This document shows, in pieces, positions 18,428 through 27,062 of a DNA stretch of 64,000 nucleotides. The notes beneath the pieces are model-generated. The model was not told the DNA's origin, did not search any database, and was given only the letters and a program-made list of their open reading frames with translations. The stretch covers positions 62,001 through 126,000 of the forward strand of contig JBOFIJ010000006.1 of the NCBI GenBank assembly GCA_051650105.1, written 5' to 3'. Within the stretch, counting starts at the first letter, position 1. Every line of letters starts with the position of its first letter. Made by a program: the position numbers and the translations under genes. The stretch is from CAMWXW01 sp051650105. Lineage in GTDB: Bacteria; Desulfobacterota; Desulfovibrionia; Desulfovibrionales; Desulfovibrionaceae.

Positions 18428-20248
18428 ATGTGCGGAATATTTGGATACGTGGGCTACAGAGCAGCAATTCCTCTTGTAATGGAGGGTTTGCATTTTTTAG
18501 AGTATAGAGGATACGATTCCGCAGGTATTGTTTTTGAAGATAGAGGAGAGCTTCTTGTTATAAAAAGTCTCGGAAAAGTTTCTCTTCTAGACGAAAAACT
18601 TAATAAATATCCTTCTTTTTTAGCAAATACAGCACTAGGGCATACGCGCTGGGCAACTCATGGAGTTCCTTCAGAAAATAATGCTCATCCACATAAAAGT
18701 AATTCTTCTAAACTTGCTATAGTGCATAATGGTATTATTGAAAATTATCAAGAATTAAAAGAGGAGCTTCTCAAAGCAGGGTATATATTCTTTTCAGAAA
18801 CAGACACAGAAATTCTTGTTAATTACATAGAATACCGTATGATGCAAGAGAACCTTTCTTTACAAGAAGCATTAAAGAAGGTACTTAGAAGACTGTGTGG
18901 AACATACGCTTTTGCTATTATGAGTATAGATGAGCCAAGAACAATATATGCTGCAAGAGTGGGCGCTCCATTAACCATGGGTATAGGTATTAAGGAATAT
19001 TTTCTTGCATCGGATGTATCAGCATTCTTGCAATATACGAAAGATGTTATTTTTATAGAAGAAGGAGAACTTCTTTGTATTAAGGAGCAAGAGTATACCG
19101 TTATTGATTTGAAAACAGATAATATGCTTAATAAGACAGTGGAACATATTTCTTGGGATATACAAAGTGCAAAGAAAGGTGGTTTTAAACACTATATGTT
19201 AAAAGAAATATATGAGCAACCACATGTTATTAAAGAGTGTTGTACAGGAAGAGTGTTTGAAAATATAATAACAATTCCTGAAATAGAAGATACTGCTTTA
19301 CCAGAGAGTATCTATATTATTGCATGCGGCACATCGTACTATGCTGCGCTATGGGCGAAATATATTTTAGAAGATATTGCTGGAATTCACACAGAGGTTG
19401 AAGTGGCTTCTGAATTTCGATATAGAAAACGTGCAGTGGGAACGTCTACTACTGTTATTGCTATTAGTCAATCTGGTGAAACAGCGGATACATTAGCTGC
19501 TTTACGTATTGCAAAAGAGGAGAATTTATATACCATTGCTCTGTGTAATGTTATAGGCTCGTCGCTTGCTCGCGAGGCAGATACTGTTATTTATACGCAA
19601 GCTGGGCCAGAAATAAGTGTTGCTTCTACTAAAGCAATGATGAGCCAAATGCTTGTTATTTTTCTTATGTCTTTAGTATGGGCAAAGAAAAAGGGTGCTA
19701 TAGAGAAGAATATTTTAGAAAAATATATTGAAGAAATAAAAAGAATGCCTTCTCTTTTAGAATCTGCTCTAGAAAGTATGCAAAGGCGTTCGGAAGAACT
19801 TGCTATGCAATTTGCACATGTAAAGAGTTTTTTTTACTTAGGTAGAGATATTGCGTATCCGTTAGTTTTAGAAGGTGCTCTCAAATTAAAAGAGCTTTCT
19901 TATATTCATGCTGAAGGATATCCAGCAGGGGAGATGAAGCATGGACCTATTGCTCTTATAGATAGTGCACTTCCAACATTAGTTCTGCTTTTTGATGATA
20001 TGCTTATTTCAAAGATGAAAGCAACTGTTGAGGAAATTCAGGCACGGAGGGGAAGTGTTATTGCCATTGTGCCAGATTCTATAACAATTGAGGCTGAACA
20101 TCTTTGGTATATTCCAGAGGCTTTTGGGGTGATGCAATCGTTCATAGCTCTTCCAGCTATGCAATTGCTTTCCTATAGTATGGCAGTGTACCTTGGTCAT
20201 GATGTAGACCAACCAAGAAATTTGGCTAAAAGTGTCACTGTGGAATAA
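18428..20248 (+). CDS. glmS: Glucosamine-6-phosphate synthase (isomerizing)
   Basis: A 606-residue enzyme that makes glucosamine-6-phosphate from fructose-6-phosphate and glutamine, the first step of amino-sugar synthesis for peptidoglycan and LPS. MCGIFGYVG begins with the nucleophile Cys2; GHTRWATHG and HNGIIENY belong to the glutaminase domain (about 1-230). Two SIS domains follow with CGTSYYA, SQSGETADTL and the C-terminal ending LAKSVTVE, which closes the active site. Length is normal. An SppA-type peptidase gene starts 26 bp downstream and may be co-transcribed. Confidence 0.98.
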   Translation: MCGIFGYVGYRAAIPLVMEGLHFLEYRGYDSAGIVFEDRGELLVIKSLGKVSLLDEKLNKYPSFLANTALGHTRWATHGVPSENNAHPHKSNSSKLAIVHNGIIENYQELKEELLKAGYIFFSETDTEILVNYIEYRMMQENLSLQEALKKVLRRLCGTYAFAIMSIDEPRTIYAARVGAPLTMGIGIKEYFLASDVSAFLQYTKDVIFIEEGELLCIKEQEYTVIDLKTDNMLNKTVEHISWDIQSAKKGGFKHYMLKEIYEQPHVIKECCTGRVFENIITIPEIEDTALPESIYIIACGTSYYAALWAKYILEDIAGIHTEVEVASEFRYRKRAVGTSTTVIAISQSGETADTLAALRIAKEENLYTIALCNVIGSSLAREADTVIYTQAGPEISVASTKAMMSQMLVIFLMSLVWAKKKGAIEKNILEKYIEEIKRMPSLLESALESMQRRSEELAMQFAHVKSFFYLGRDIAYPLVLEGALKLKELSYIHAEGYPAGEMKHGPIALIDSALPTLVLLFDDMLISKMKATVEEIQARRGSVIAIVPDSITIEAEHLWYIPEAFGVMQSFIALPAMQLLSYSMAVYLGHDVDQPRNLAKSVTVE

Positions 20249-20273
20249 AATTTTATATTAGGAGTATAGTAGT

Positions 20274-21224
20274 ATGATGTTACGTAGGACGGTTTTTCTT
20301 TTTTCAATAGTATTGTTGACAGCATGTGGGAAAATGAATCTTTTCTCTGGGCCTGAACCTTTTACAGAGGTGACTCTTTCTGGAAATTCTTCCGATAAAA
20401 TAGCTGTAATACATATAAGTGGACTTATTTCTAATACATCTGAAAAAGGCTTGCTTTTATCTAAGCCAAGCATTGTGCAGGAAGTTGTTGCTCAATTGCG
20501 ATTAGCGGGTAAAGACTCTTCTGTAAAAGCTATTTTATTACTTATTAATTCTCCTGGAGGGAGTGTTACTGCAAGTGATATACTATATCATGAGATATCG
20601 ACGATTAAAAAGGAATTTGTTAAACCAGTTTATAGCTTGATGATGGACGTAGCAGCATCTGGTGGATACTATATTGCGTTAGCTAGTGATAAAATTATTG
20701 CACACCCTACCACGGTTACAGGGAGTATAGGTGTTATTTCTGTTCGTATGAATGCCGAAGAATTATTGGGTAAAATTGGTGTTAATATTAGTGCAAATAA
20801 ATCTGGAGCTATGAAGGATATGGGAGCTCCTTATAAAGCTGCTACGGAGGAAGAAAAGAGAGTATTTCAAAATATTGTTGATACATTTAATACTATTTTC
20901 CAGAATCTTGTCGCAGAAAGAAGGCCACAAAGTGTGACTTATAAAGCCTTTTTTAATGATGGAAGGATTATTACTGCACAACAGGCAAAGGAATATGCTC
21001 TTATTGATTCTATAGGCTACTTTAGTGATACTGTTACTATGATGGAATCTGTGTTAAATATAGAAAATGCTAAGATTATTACGTATAAGAGAGAAGAATT
21101 ACCCCATGGTACAGAATATAATACTACTGTTTCCTTACCAAAAATAGGGGAAAGTGCTCTGTTGCCCGCATCTATGTGGCTTCATACTGGTATGTATTAT
21201 TTATGGTTTCCAGAAATGTTTTAG
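20274..21224 (+). CDS. sppA: SppA-type signal peptide peptidase, predicted lipoprotein
   Basis: A 316-residue S49-family serine peptidase of the short SppA type. The N-terminus (MMLRRTVFLFSIVLLTACG) is a lipoprotein signal with lipobox LTAC, so the enzyme is likely anchored to a membrane facing the periplasm; short SppA enzymes normally have a transmembrane anchor. The nucleophile serine lies in AASGGYYIA (about residue 128) and the general-base lysine in SGAMKDMG (about 181), with LLINSPGGSVTASD before them. It degrades cleaved signal peptides. AGGAG precedes the ATG by nine bases. A strong terminator follows. Confidence 0.92.
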   Translation: MMLRRTVFLFSIVLLTACGKMNLFSGPEPFTEVTLSGNSSDKIAVIHISGLISNTSEKGLLLSKPSIVQEVVAQLRLAGKDSSVKAILLLINSPGGSVTASDILYHEISTIKKEFVKPVYSLMMDVAASGGYYIALASDKIIAHPTTVTGSIGVISVRMNAEELLGKIGVNISANKSGAMKDMGAPYKAATEEEKRVFQNIVDTFNTIFQNLVAERRPQSVTYKAFFNDGRIITAQQAKEYALIDSIGYFSDTVTMMESVLNIENAKIITYKREELPHGTEYNTTVSLPKIGESALLPASMWLHTGMYYLWFPEMF

Positions 21225-21241
21225 AATAAGAACTTTGTAAC

Positions 21242-21270
21242 AACAAGCACTCATAATGGGTGCTTGTTTT
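21242..21270 (+). terminator. Rho-independent terminator of glmS-sppA
   Basis: AACAAGCAC and GTGCTTGTT form a 9-bp stem with a 9-nt loop; the 3' arm runs into TTTT. It begins 18 bp after the sppA stop. Confidence 0.85.
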
Positions 21271-22268
21271 ATGTCTGTTGTTTGCTATCTTGTTATGTAT
21301 AGTAGTGCAGTGTTTTATTGAAAAACAATAGGAAAACACCCTCTTTCATTATATATGAATAGGGGGAAAGAGTAGTAAGCCTAGTAGCTAGTTTTAGTAG
21401 AAGTGTTGTTATATTTTTGTAGTGTATAAGAAAACACCCATATCTCTATAATCAATAGCATATGTAGAGATATATGAGTTTATTATACACTATTTAAGAT
21501 TAAATATATGTTAGTTATTTATGTTCTAAATAAATGAATGCTATATATTTTTATTCTTTAGCAATAATAATTATGTTTTCCTACCATTTTTTAAAACAAT
21601 ATCTCTTAAAAAATAGCAAAGAGATGCATTCAGTTATTATTTAAAGCGCGCTGTTATACAATGGTTTCATAGTTGTTTAGTAAAAATATAGAGAGGGGAA
21701 ATTGTCTTTGATTAAAGGTAATTTAGGCATGCTGAAATTTTATGAAATGTATGTGTAATAGAAAATGAACTGAGATTATATAGTAAAAAATAGTAGTAGT
21801 TTTTGTAAAACAATATCTTGTTATGAGTCTGTTTTGTATATTAAAGTTATCGTAAAGGTTATCATTTTTTTGTATATGCAGAAAAAAGAAGAGAAAGATA
21901 GTGTATTATGAGGGGATTTCTTCAGAATAAGAAATAAAAGGGAAAAATACAGTATTTTTCTTTCACTGTGGCATTATCTAAATTGTTGTGCTGAGCATAT
22001 TGCTTGGCCAATTAAGAAAGGGAAGTATTTTTATAAAAAGGTACTCTATTTTTGTTATGAGCAAATATTTTTAAGAAATGTAATAAATATAATTTTTGCA
22101 ATAAATTTTATAAGAAAGTGATTCTTTATTTAATGAAATCTTTGTATTCTATTCCATCAATATATTGTGTGTGAGAAGCAGAAATAATGTGATATATAAG
22201 ATAGTGCGAGCATGAAGGTATATGTACTTTTTTTAAGGTGCATTGTTCTTATATATGGAGTGAAACAG
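21271..22268. other. One-kilobase AT-rich region holding a long inverted repeat
   Basis: No coding frame with a ribosome binding site was found on either strand. Apart from the 71-nt inverted repeat at 21421-21491 (listed separately) the region shows nothing recognisable and may be decayed sequence. Confidence 0.5.
21421..21491. repeat. Long imperfect inverted repeat (71 nt)
   Basis: The outer arms AGTGTATAA (21421-21429) and TTATACACT (21483-21491) are perfect complements. The inner arms pair TATCTCTA (21441-21448) with TAGAGATA (21465-21472), and the sequence between arms also pairs with few mismatches, leaving a 16-nt loop. No T-run follows, so it is not an ordinary terminator. It could be a MITE-like remnant, a cruciform site or a structured RNA. 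Confidence 0.7.
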
Positions 22269-22289
22269 TATTGTTATTCGATAACAATA
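22269..22289. promoter_or_regulatory. Operator-like inverted repeat
   Basis: TATTGTTAT, TCG and ATAACAATA form a perfect 9-bp dyad with a 3-nt centre. It ends a few bases before the ribosome binding site of the 15-codon frame at 22301 and about 150 bp before the MORN gene, which suits a repressor site or a leader hairpin. Confidence 0.5.
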
Positions 22290-22300
22290 AGGATGAACAT

Positions 22301-22348
22301 ATGAGAACCGTATCTTTTTCCATGATTATGCCGTTAAGGAAGTACTAA
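22301..22348 (+). CDS. Possible 15-residue leader peptide
   Basis: ATG preceded by AAGGA at a seven-base spacing encodes MRTVSFSMIMPLRKY followed by TAA. The ribosome binding site is better than that of many real genes here, and the frame lies between an inverted repeat and the MORN protein gene. It could be a translated leader, or chance. Confidence 0.3.
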   Translation: MRTVSFSMIMPLRKY

Positions 22349-22439
22349 AGAAAGAATTTTTTATTTGAAGTGTATTGCAAGAAGCTTTTTATATTTGTGT
22401 GTGAGTGCGAATATATTTATGGTATGGGGGGAAACAAAT

Positions 22440-23111
22440 ATGAAAAAATTGTTTTATGTATTGTGTTTATTTCTATTTATGCAAGAAGAATGTTTTGCAG
22501 ATAAAAGCACGGTCGTATCATCCCTTATAGAAAAAAATGGTGTTTATTACAATAAAAATACAGGGAGGCCGTTTACTGGTACTATTCTTAAAAGAATTAA
22601 TGAAGGCGGAAGATCTTTTTTGTTAAAGATGCCCTATGTAAAGGGACGAGTGCATGGTGAGAAAGAAGTTTTAGGATCTAGCGATCAAATACTACTACGT
22701 TCTACATATGTAAATGCCGTTCAGGATGGATTAACAAGACAGTATTATGGTAATGGTGCCATTAAGGAACAAACATACTATAAAAATAATAGAAAACAGG
22801 GTACTTCATTATTCTATTACGAAAGTGGTGCTCTCTGGTGGGAATTACCTTATGTGGATGGTGTGGTTCATGGAATAGGCAGGGTATATTATGAGCAGGG
22901 TATTGTGAAGCAATCTTCTCATTTTCAAAATGGTTTATTGGATGGACTTATGCAAATCTATAGGGATCAAGGACAACTATGGCTTACCTTTACATATGAA
23001 GAGGGAAGAGTTGTGGAGGGGATTTGTTATTTGTCAAATGGTGCAAAAAGAGCGCTGACAACTGCAGAAGAAGAAACGTGGAATTTGCAAGAGAAAATTT
23101 ATTGTCCATAG
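22440..23111 (+). CDS. Secreted MORN-repeat protein (YwqK/MORN_2 type)
   Basis: A 223-residue exported protein. The ATG at 22440 follows GGGGGG and opens a clean signal peptide (MKKLFYVLCLFLFMQEECFA, cleavage before DKS); an upstream TTG at 22365 would bury it. The mature part consists of MORN_2-type repeats with the G-x-x-x-x-Y-Y-x-x-G-x-x pattern: RQYYGNGAIKEQTYY, LFYYESGALWWELPY, RVYYEQGIVKQSSHF and IYRDQGQLWLTFTYEEG. Such repeats form a solenoid of beta-hairpins and often mediate membrane or protein contact; the name of the family as an antitoxin is historical. No toxin gene adjoins it. A terminator follows. Confidence 0.8.
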   Translation: MKKLFYVLCLFLFMQEECFADKSTVVSSLIEKNGVYYNKNTGRPFTGTILKRINEGGRSFLLKMPYVKGRVHGEKEVLGSSDQILLRSTYVNAVQDGLTRQYYGNGAIKEQTYYKNNRKQGTSLFYYESGALWWELPYVDGVVHGIGRVYYEQGIVKQSSHFQNGLLDGLMQIYRDQGQLWLTFTYEEGRVVEGICYLSNGAKRALTTAEEETWNLQEKIYCP

Positions 23112-23144
23112 TAGATATGTGTAGCATGAGAGTGCATAATATTT

Positions 23145-23173
23145 GAACACACTAAGTTATGTGGGTGTTTTTT
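23145..23173 (+). terminator. Terminator of the MORN-repeat gene
   Basis: GAACACAC and GTGGGTGTT pair imperfectly around a short loop and are followed by TTTTTT, 35 bp after the stop. Confidence 0.65.
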
Positions 23174-23344
23174 ATTATATTAAAAGACTTTTGTAGGGAA
23201 GAATAATTATTCTCGTATAAGAACAGAATATTGTAAAAATAGTTTGTTATAGAGATGGATATATCTTGTTCATTGAAAAAGAGTATGTTACCATCGGTGT
23301 TGGTTGCGTTATAATATTTATAAATTATTTTTGGAGGTATATAT

Positions 23345-23866
23345 ATGATAAAGAGTATATTTGCTTTTCTTATGACTATATTTATGATACCTGCTGTATT
23401 CGTTGTGCAAGGAAATGCAGCACAGCATAAAAATGCTCCTTGTTGTTCTACGATGGAACATTCTTCTTCACATTCTTTTAGTGCGATGCAATATAAAGAT
23501 GGTCCTTGTTGTTCTATGATACGGCATTCTTCTTCATATCCTTTTATTAAGACAGATGCTGATAAAAAAGCCATTGGGCCATATACTGTGGCTATGAATA
23601 AGCTATTAGATGCGAAACAAGCTAATAATGTGGCAGCTATGCAATCATCTGCAAAAGAAATTGTTCGAGCTACTGTCGCAATGAAGGATATTTCTATTAG
23701 AAAAGGCTTTGAAAAAGTACAAGAATTGGCGAGTGCTCTTGCTAATGCTAAGGGCGAGGAAGCTATTCAGCAAAACTTTTCTGCCCTAATGACAACACTT
23801 GCTTCTATGTGTTCTATGTGCTCTAGAATGAATACATCTACACAAAGTGCACTTTTTACGAAGTAG
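23345..23866 (+). CDS. Secreted helical protein with Cys-Cys/His/Met-rich N-terminus, paralogue 1
   Basis: A 173-residue exported protein with a GGAGG ribosome binding site and a signal peptide ending at about residue 26 (VQGNAA). The mature N-terminus carries a duplicated motif, APCCSTMEHSSSHSF and GPCCSMIRHSSSYPF. A helical domain follows with SAKEIVRATVAMKD and ends in MCSMCSRMN. The same core, SAKE[IV]xxAxxxxKD, is found in the next two genes, so the three are tandem paralogues. The pattern recalls periplasmic DUF3347-like helical domains of metal-handling proteins, and the Cys, His and Met content would suit copper or other soft-metal binding, but that is inference. It has its own terminator. 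Confidence 0.8.
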   Translation: MIKSIFAFLMTIFMIPAVFVVQGNAAQHKNAPCCSTMEHSSSHSFSAMQYKDGPCCSMIRHSSSYPFIKTDADKKAIGPYTVAMNKLLDAKQANNVAAMQSSAKEIVRATVAMKDISIRKGFEKVQELASALANAKGEEAIQQNFSALMTTLASMCSMCSRMNTSTQSALFTK

Positions 23867-24043
23867 GGGTGTTCTCTATTGTATCTTCTCTCAACGTTTA
23901 CATAGCACATGCTTTTGGCAAATGATCGCGTAAAGTGTATGAAATATGGTTTTTGGCATATTTGTGGGCTTTTTTGTTATTTATCTTTTTACGCTAATTC
24001 CAATATTATACTATCTCTATAAGATATTCTTTTGTAAAATAGT

Positions 24044-24078
24044 AGACCTAATATTAATTTGTTGGGTCTGTTTTTTTT
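24044..24078 (+). terminator. Terminator between paralogues 1 and 2
   Basis: AGACC (24044-24048) pairs with GGTCT (24065-24069), followed by G and eight Ts. It lies 180 bp after paralogue 1 and just before the paralogue 2 ribosome binding site. Confidence 0.6.
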
Positions 24079-24113
24079 GTAAAAAGCAGAAAAATATTAT
24101 TATGGAGTGTTTT

Positions 24114-24548
24114 ATGAAGATTACGTATTTGTTATCCTGTGTTGCAATGCTTTTTTCCTTGCTTCTTGCAAATGAGTATGTTTCTGTTGCAAGTGCTATG
24201 GAACATATGGGTAAACCATGTAGATCAGGTATGAAGATGCCTTGTGTTTGTTCTTCAGTAGATAGCTCTGTAGCAGCATTGCGTGCGTCATATCAAAAAT
24301 TGACAATTGCTGTTCAAAAAAAAGATATGCCTTCTGTAAAGCAATCGGCTAAAGAAGTAGCTGATGCTATTGCTTCTATGAAAGATGAGAAAAGTAAAAA
24401 AGATTTTGAACATGTTCATAAATATGCCATGGAATTAAGTACAGTGAAAACAGAAAAAGATACTGAAAGAGTGTATTCTGAATTAACAAAAAGTTTTAAT
24501 CAAGTATGTAATTCGTGTGGTTGTGCTTCTATGAACAAAGCAATGTAG
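24114..24548 (+). CDS. Secreted helical protein, paralogue 2
   Basis: A 144-residue exported protein. The ATG at 24114 follows TGGAG and starts a signal peptide (MKITYLLSCVAMLFSLLLA..., cleavage near ASA). A longer frame from 23946 reads through AT-rich intergenic sequence and has no ribosome binding site. The mature N-terminus MEHMGKPCRSGMKMPCVCSS is rich in Met and Cys. The helical domain has SAKEVADAIASMKD, aligned with the same segment in paralogues 1 and 3, and ends CNSCGCASM. Function unknown; metal binding is plausible from the residue content. Terminators on both sides indicate that it is transcribed alone. Confidence 0.8.
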   Translation: MKITYLLSCVAMLFSLLLANEYVSVASAMEHMGKPCRSGMKMPCVCSSVDSSVAALRASYQKLTIAVQKKDMPSVKQSAKEVADAIASMKDEKSKKDFEHVHKYAMELSTVKTEKDTERVYSELTKSFNQVCNSCGCASMNKAM

Positions 24549-24577
24549 TTTGTGAAAGATTCAAAAGTATTGTAAAC

Positions 24578-24633
24578 AAAGGTGATGAATAGAAAATGTT
24601 GTAAAAGGCTTTTCTTTCATCACCTTTTTTTGT
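24578..24633 (+). terminator. Strong terminator of paralogue 2
   Basis: AAAGGTGATGAA (24578-24589) and TTCATCACCTTT (24616-24627) form a perfect 12-bp stem; the 3' arm leads into a run of Ts. Confidence 0.9.
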
Positions 24634-24719
24634 ATACTCAGTATGTTGAGAATTATTTCAATCTTGTAAATATGTAATTCTTGGAAAGATCTAGAATACT
24701 TTAAATGGAGCGTTATATT

Positions 24720-25604
24720 ATGAATGTAAAGAAAATCTTTTTTATGGTATTAGCCTCAGTTCTCATTATGCCCACAGCAGATGTCTTTGCTAGACAGGGG
24801 CATCAAATGCATAATTCAGGGGCATCCACACAAAATCAAGGTTGTTGTAGTGATGTGCCTACTATTCATGCTATTGCTACCACAAAAGGTAATGAGAAAA
24901 TATTAGCACCGATCTCTCTTGCAAATACAAGACTATTTAATGCAGTCCAAAGTGGTAACATGGATGCCGCTGTTGCCTCTGCAAAAGAAGTTTCCTTAGC
25001 AATTGATTCTATAAAGGATGCGGCTCTTAAGGCTTCCTTTGCAAGTGCACAAAAATACGCTAATGATCTTGTACAAGCCACAACATATTCTCAAGTGAGA
25101 TTGGGATATGGATTATTGGTTTCCTCATTATCTTCTCATTTTGTTGATTGTGGTGAGGCTCCTCGTATACATAATCCACAAATGCAGGATAAATCTGCTA
25201 TACGTGGTAAAGAGCAAAGAATGCGAAGAATGCAAATGCTTCATTATGTACCAGATTTAAAAGTTCATGATGCAACAATGAAGAATTTATTGTCTTTACG
25301 GTTGGAAATGAAACAATTGCGTGCAACTATTATGAATAATAATTCTGCGGGCACTGCTCAAACTTTAAAAAATATCTCTAGTCTGTTATTCACAATTGAT
25401 AAACAAAGTAGAGCTCTACGAGGATATACTCGTGATATCTCTATTGCACTTAATACATTAGGAAATGCAAAAACATTTTTGGCTCGTCTTGAAGGAGTGA
25501 ATGGTGTATCTGATAAGCTCTTCACCATGTATGGGGTTATTGATATGAGCGGTGTTTCTGTGGAAGATCTCCAAATTCCAGGTAATTCTGCAAAAACAGA
25601 ATAG
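24720..25604 (+). CDS. Secreted helical protein, paralogue 3 (two-domain)
   Basis: A 294-residue exported protein. The ATG at 24720 has GGAG nine bases upstream; the ATG at 24705 overlaps that site and is less likely. The signal peptide ends near DVFARQG. The mature N-terminus holds a short GCCSDVPTIH segment. The first helical domain has SAKEVSLAIDSIKD and matches paralogues 1 and 2. An extra C-terminal helical domain of about 110 residues (from about LHYVPDLKVHD) is absent from the other two. The Cys content is lower than in the shorter copies. Function unknown. A terminator lies 10 bp after the stop. Confidence 0.8.
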   Translation: MNVKKIFFMVLASVLIMPTADVFARQGHQMHNSGASTQNQGCCSDVPTIHAIATTKGNEKILAPISLANTRLFNAVQSGNMDAAVASAKEVSLAIDSIKDAALKASFASAQKYANDLVQATTYSQVRLGYGLLVSSLSSHFVDCGEAPRIHNPQMQDKSAIRGKEQRMRRMQMLHYVPDLKVHDATMKNLLSLRLEMKQLRATIMNNNSAGTAQTLKNISSLLFTIDKQSRALRGYTRDISIALNTLGNAKTFLARLEGVNGVSDKLFTMYGVIDMSGVSVEDLQIPGNSAKTE

Positions 25605-25613
25605 TGTGCAAAT

Positions 25614-25641
25614 AAAAAAAGAGATTTTATTCTCTTTTTTT
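25614..25641 (+). terminator. Terminator of paralogue 3
   Basis: AAAAAAAGAGA, a 6-nt loop and TCTCTTTTTTT form a hairpin with an intrinsic T-run. Confidence 0.8.
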
Positions 25642-25691
25642 ATTATTCTTATAAGATAAGTGTTCGATAAGTATTTATTGGTGGGGGGTAT

Positions 25692-26159
25692 ATGCGAAAG
25701 CATGTTATAGCATATACAGATGGTTCTTGTCTTGGTAACCCTGGAAATGGGGGTTGGGGTGTTGTTTTACAGTATAAGGAACATTATAAAGAATTTTTTG
25801 GTGGTTTTTCTCATACGACAAATAATAGAATGGAAATATATGCTGTTATTGAGGCTCTTTCTGTTTTAAAGGAGGAATCCCTTGTGGACGTGTATACAGA
25901 TTCTATGTATGTTTGTAATGCAATAGAGCAGAGATGGTTAGAGCGGTGGTATAGTAACGGTTGGAAAACAAGTAATAAAAAATTTGTAAAGAATAGGGAT
26001 TTGTGGGAATTATTGCACAAATATACATGTAAGCATGAGGTATCTTTTTATTGGGTAAAAGCTCATAGTGGTAACGAACTTAACGAGCGATGTGATATTT
26101 TAGCAAAGCAAGGTGCAATGTTCGATAATACGAGAGAGGATACAGGATATAAAGAGTAA
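25692..26159 (+). CDS. rnhA: Ribonuclease HI
   Basis: A 155-residue enzyme that degrades the RNA strand of RNA:DNA hybrids. YTDGSCLGNPGNGGWG carries the first catalytic Asp, NNRMEIYAVIEAL the Glu, and VYTDSMYV the second Asp; WVKAHSGNELNERCD holds the His/Asp loop. Length and motifs match E. coli RNase HI. The ATG follows GTGGGGGG. A bidirectional terminator separates it from the convergent gene at 26212. Confidence 0.97.
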   Translation: MRKHVIAYTDGSCLGNPGNGGWGVVLQYKEHYKEFFGGFSHTTNNRMEIYAVIEALSVLKEESLVDVYTDSMYVCNAIEQRWLERWYSNGWKTSNKKFVKNRDLWELLHKYTCKHEVSFYWVKAHSGNELNERCDILAKQGAMFDNTREDTGYKE

Positions 26160-26209
26160 TATAAATACTTTAGGAAACTTTATAATGAGATTCTTAAGGT
26201 ATTTATATT
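26158..26209. terminator. Bidirectional terminator between rnhA and a convergent gene
   Basis: AATATAAATACTTTA (26158-26172) and TAAGGTATTTATATT (26195-26209) form a 15-bp stem with one mismatch. It overlaps the rnhA stop and ends next to the stop of the minus-strand gene at 26212. Confidence 0.7.
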
Positions 26210-26211
26210 CT

Positions 26212-26778
26212 TTATATATAAGAGCTTACATGTTCTTCTTTCGTAATTCTATCTAATGATCTATACAGTGCAGCGGAGTTATCTTCTTCTTCAACAAAAA
26301 TAGGGTCATAATATTCAATATTGTCTTCTTCTTCTATGTACTCTTGTGTATTTATAATATTGAGCTTTAATGGTTGCACTGGATTTTCTAATAGTGCAAT
26401 TTTCTTTTTTGCTTTTTCTAACAGTGTATTTGCTATAGCCGAGGGCATATAGCAACCAACCACAAGGTGTTCGTACATATCGTCAAGTTTTTGAAAAAAT
26501 AGAATGCTATGAAGTGGTTCTTGAATTCTAGGGTAATTTCGCCAAAATGTTGACGAAAAAATTAATTCGCCTTTATTAGATTGAAATAGTCTTAATTGCC
26601 ACCAATTTGCTGTAGATGCGAGGGCTCTATCGTCTACCTCGGCCAGCAATATTCCCTCAAATATAAAGTCTTCTTCTGTTTGATGAGGTAAAGATATTGT
26701 GTACATAGATATATTCTCTTTTTGGTAAAGTAATTTGGAAAGTCTTCTTCTTTCTTGAAAAAGCAATAAGTATACCAT
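26212..26778 (-). CDS. Hypothetical protein
   Basis: About 188 residues, unrecognised. The most probable start is ATG 26778 (MVYLLLFQERRRLS), but ATG 26808 and ATG 26706 (MYTISLPHQTEED) are possible and none has a strong ribosome binding site. The protein is soluble in appearance, with a mixed alpha/beta N-terminal part (EGILLAEVDDRALAS, LRLFQSNKGELIFSS) and an acidic C-terminal third containing EEEDNIEYYDP and VEEEDNSAAL. No signal peptide is evident. It is convergent with rnhA and divergent from mgtE. Confidence 0.65.
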   Translation of the reverse strand: MVYLLLFQERRRLSKLLYQKENISMYTISLPHQTEEDFIFEGILLAEVDDRALASTANWWQLRLFQSNKGELIFSSTFWRNYPRIQEPLHSILFFQKLDDMYEHLVVGCYMPSAIANTLLEKAKKKIALLENPVQPLKLNIINTQEYIEEEDNIEYYDPIFVEEEDNSAALYRSLDRITKEEHVSSYI

Positions 26779-26961
26779 TATTCTATAATTACTATTGTGG
26801 TACAACATAGGACTTTATATATAGTATATTTTTACTTTTTGCAATATATTATAGTATAAATTTTGTATTTTATTGTTCTATAATTAAAATATACATTCTT
26901 ATGATATTTTCTGAAACATAACAAAAATGTAAAAAGTAGTTTTCTTTTTCTGTCAGTCTTT

Positions 26962-26989
26962 TTGCATTAGAATAATTTTGGTATAGAAT
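26962..26989 (+). promoter_or_regulatory. Predicted sigma-70 promoter of mgtE
   Basis: TTGCAT (26962-26967), a 16-bp spacer and TAGAAT (26984-26989), about 75 bp before the mgtE ATG. Confidence 0.5.
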
Positions 26990-27062
26990 AGACAAAAGGG
27001 AATATTAGTGATATTTCTTGAAGCATTCTATTGAGCGGAGTTATTCATTCTTGGTGGCAATT

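Noticed and set aside
23946..24113. In-frame extension of paralogue 2 upstream of 24114
   Set aside because: It crosses a terminator and reads as hydrophobic translation of AT-rich DNA; the ATG at 24114 opens a clean signal peptide.
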